DNA of 7,326 nt from contig JACCUC010000295.1 in NCBI GenBank assembly GCA_013812065.1, positions 1 to 7,326 of the forward strand, in the 5' to 3' direction. Position numbers and translations under genes: made by a program. Position 1 is the first letter of the stretch; each line of letters starts with the position of its first letter. This DNA is from Thermoleophilaceae bacterium. GTDB lineage: Bacteria > Actinomycetota > Thermoleophilia > Solirubrobacterales > Thermoleophilaceae. Under the pieces are notes generated by a model that searched no databases, was not told where the DNA came from, and was given only the letters and a program-made list of their open reading frames with translations. This document shows positions 6,190 through 7,326 of the stretch, one piece after another.

Positions 6190-7326
6190 TTAGGCCAGGA
6201 AGCGCTCGTCGATCTCGTGCAGATCTGACGATGGCGGTCTGACGAGCCATTCGCGCAGTGCCGCCCGCAGCGCACGCTCCGAAAGCGCGACCGCCTCGTC
6301 GAGCGGCCCGAGCTTGGCCTTTGCCTGGTCGGCGCCGCGGCCATGGACAAGGTGAGAGCGCCAGTCGTAGGCGCGCTTCAGGTCCCGGAAGAGTTCGCGA
6401 CGCTCGTCGATGCCGCTACCGACAAGACGGGCGATGCGCAGGGCTGCGCGAAATCGCAGCTCGGTGGTGGCATCCGGGGCGAAAAGCGCCTCGAGGGCGA
6501 TCCAGCTGTCGATGAGCCGATCCTCCGACGAGCTGCGCTGCGACGACAGGTCCAGGCGACGCAGAGCCAGCGCCAGCGGGCGGGTCTCGGGCACGGTTGC
6601 CAACTGCTCGTAGATCTCGGGCACCCGCGCGGTCAGATCCTCGGGCAGCTCGGTGGGCGCCGACACGTGGGGCGCCAACGCCTGGCGCACCAGGCCGCTA
6701 CCGACGCCGAGGCGGCTGAGGTATGAGGCAAATTGTTCGTCGAGTTGCAGCCACGACAGCACGGCGCGTACGCTCGCCGCACCGCACACGAGCAGCGCCA
6801 GCCGCGCGCGCTCGACCTTCGCTTGGGCGGCCGCCCAGTCCCAGCCCCCCAGTTGGGCACCGCAAATTTCCACGCTGATCGCCTGCGCCACTCCGAAGAA
6901 CTCCGTGGACTGCAGCGGCTGCGTGGCGGTCGAGCCCCAGCCCGCGATGCGCCAAATCTCGTCGCGCCAGGCCGGCACGAAGGGCACCACGCTGACCCCA
7001 TGTTCCAGTTGGAAGGTGTCGGCGGACAGACGGACACCGCCCAGCGGGACGATCAGCCGGCCCGTGAAGGTGTCGCTGGAGAGGAAGCGTGCCAGCCGCT
7101 CGACTTGCGCCGCGAGCGCCGCGTCGGCCGGGTCCTCCACGGCACTTAGCGTCTGAGCCACATGCAGGTTGCCCTCGTCGCCGTAGGCCGTCCGCAGGTA
7201 GTCCTCGAGGAAGACGTCGACGACCTGACCCTGCGGCGTCCACGGCCGCTCGTTACCGGATTGGGTTGGAGGCTCGAGACCGAGCGCCCGCGCGATCATC
7301 GCCTCCGCGACGAACAGGTTGCCGCT
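6190..7326 (-). CDS. Protein with C-terminal Apea-like HEPN domain, 5' end outside the window
   Basis: Read on the minus strand, the frame is open from the window edge to TAA at 6190-6192. ATG at 7297-7299 is the first in-frame Met, but nine sense codons precede it (ending LFVAEA), so the true start probably lies beyond the window; 379 residues are visible. Counting from that Met, residues about 1-240 are an unrecognised domain with beta strands (RLIVPLGGV, VSVVPFVPAW) and a helical part. Residues 259-352 look like an Apea-type HEPN domain: RLIDSWIALEALF (261-273), a helix ELRFRAALRIARLVG, then YDWRSHLVHG (311-320). That last motif has R314 and H319 in R-x4-H spacing, the usual HEPN catalytic signature. 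Members of this family occur in bacterial defence and toxin loci and as uncharacterised proteins; RNase activity is inferred. It is transcribed towards the AHSA1 gene, so it is not in the STAND operon. Confidence 0.75.
   Translation of the reverse strand, partial: SGNLFVAEAMIARALGLEPPTQSGNERPWTPQGQVVDVFLEDYLRTAYGDEGNLHVAQTLSAVEDPADAALAAQVERLARFLSSDTFTGRLIVPLGGVRLSADTFQLEHGVSVVPFVPAWRDEIWRIAGWGSTATQPLQSTEFFGVAQAISVEICGAQLGGWDWAAAQAKVERARLALLVCGAASVRAVLSWLQLDEQFASYLSRLGVGSGLVRQALAPHVSAPTELPEDLTARVPEIYEQLATVPETRPLALALRRLDLSSQRSSSEDRLIDSWIALEALFAPDATTELRFRAALRIARLVGSGIDERRELFRDLKRAYDWRSHLVHGRGADQAKAKLGPLDEAVALSERALRAALREWLVRPPSSDLHEIDERFLA

Noticed and set aside
6258..7156. Several plus-strand frames opposite the HEPN gene
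   Set aside because: They are antisense to the well-supported HEPN frame, and their translations are compositionally biased and motif-free.

Overview
The window is high-GC bacterial DNA with long, densely coded frames. The taxon cannot be fixed from 7.3 kb. The cobalamin-pathway remnant, the large STAND ATPase and the hairpin-rich spacers would suit a soil or marine bacterium such as a myxobacterium-like proteobacterium or an actinobacterium, but this is inference. Base composition is uneven. The STAND gene is visibly poorer in G+C (31 of 60 bases at 4141-4200) than the cobK remnant (44 of 60 at 1681-1740). This fits an accessory block joined to older chromosomal DNA.

Layout from left to right. 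Positions 3-842 (+) hold the 3' part of an unrecognised gene with a DUF5677-like helical stretch. Positions 843-1366 carry no convincing gene but contain two hairpins. Positions 1367-1854 (-) are a broken cobK (precorrin-6A reductase): the conserved core can be read almost unbroken if six separate frame changes are allowed, and the N-terminal part is missing. Directly against its truncated end starts, on the other strand, the 3' part of an ORC/CDC6-like AAA+ ATPase (about 1862-2584). A long plus-strand frame from 1292 to 2584 spans both, but it is a chimera and its first half is antisense cobK.

The AAA+ remnant ends in an ATGA overlap with the centrepiece of the window, an 863-residue protein (2581-5172) with a HEPN-like N-terminal domain, a STAND/NB-ARC NTPase core and a TPR-like C-terminus. 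This architecture is typical of nucleotide-switch proteins in antiviral defence and abortive infection. A 9-bp hairpin follows its stop. A 460-bp spacer full of inverted repeats leads to a small AHSA1/SRPBCC-fold protein (5634-6086), which converges on a minus-strand gene (6190-7326, 5' end outside the window) ending in an Apea-like HEPN domain.

The most plausible biological unit is the ORC/CDC6-AAA+ plus HEPN-STAND pair: translationally coupled, probably a defence or conflict module whose first gene has lost its ATPase part here. The second HEPN protein at the right edge adds to a defence-island flavour, but no sequence evidence ties it to the pair.
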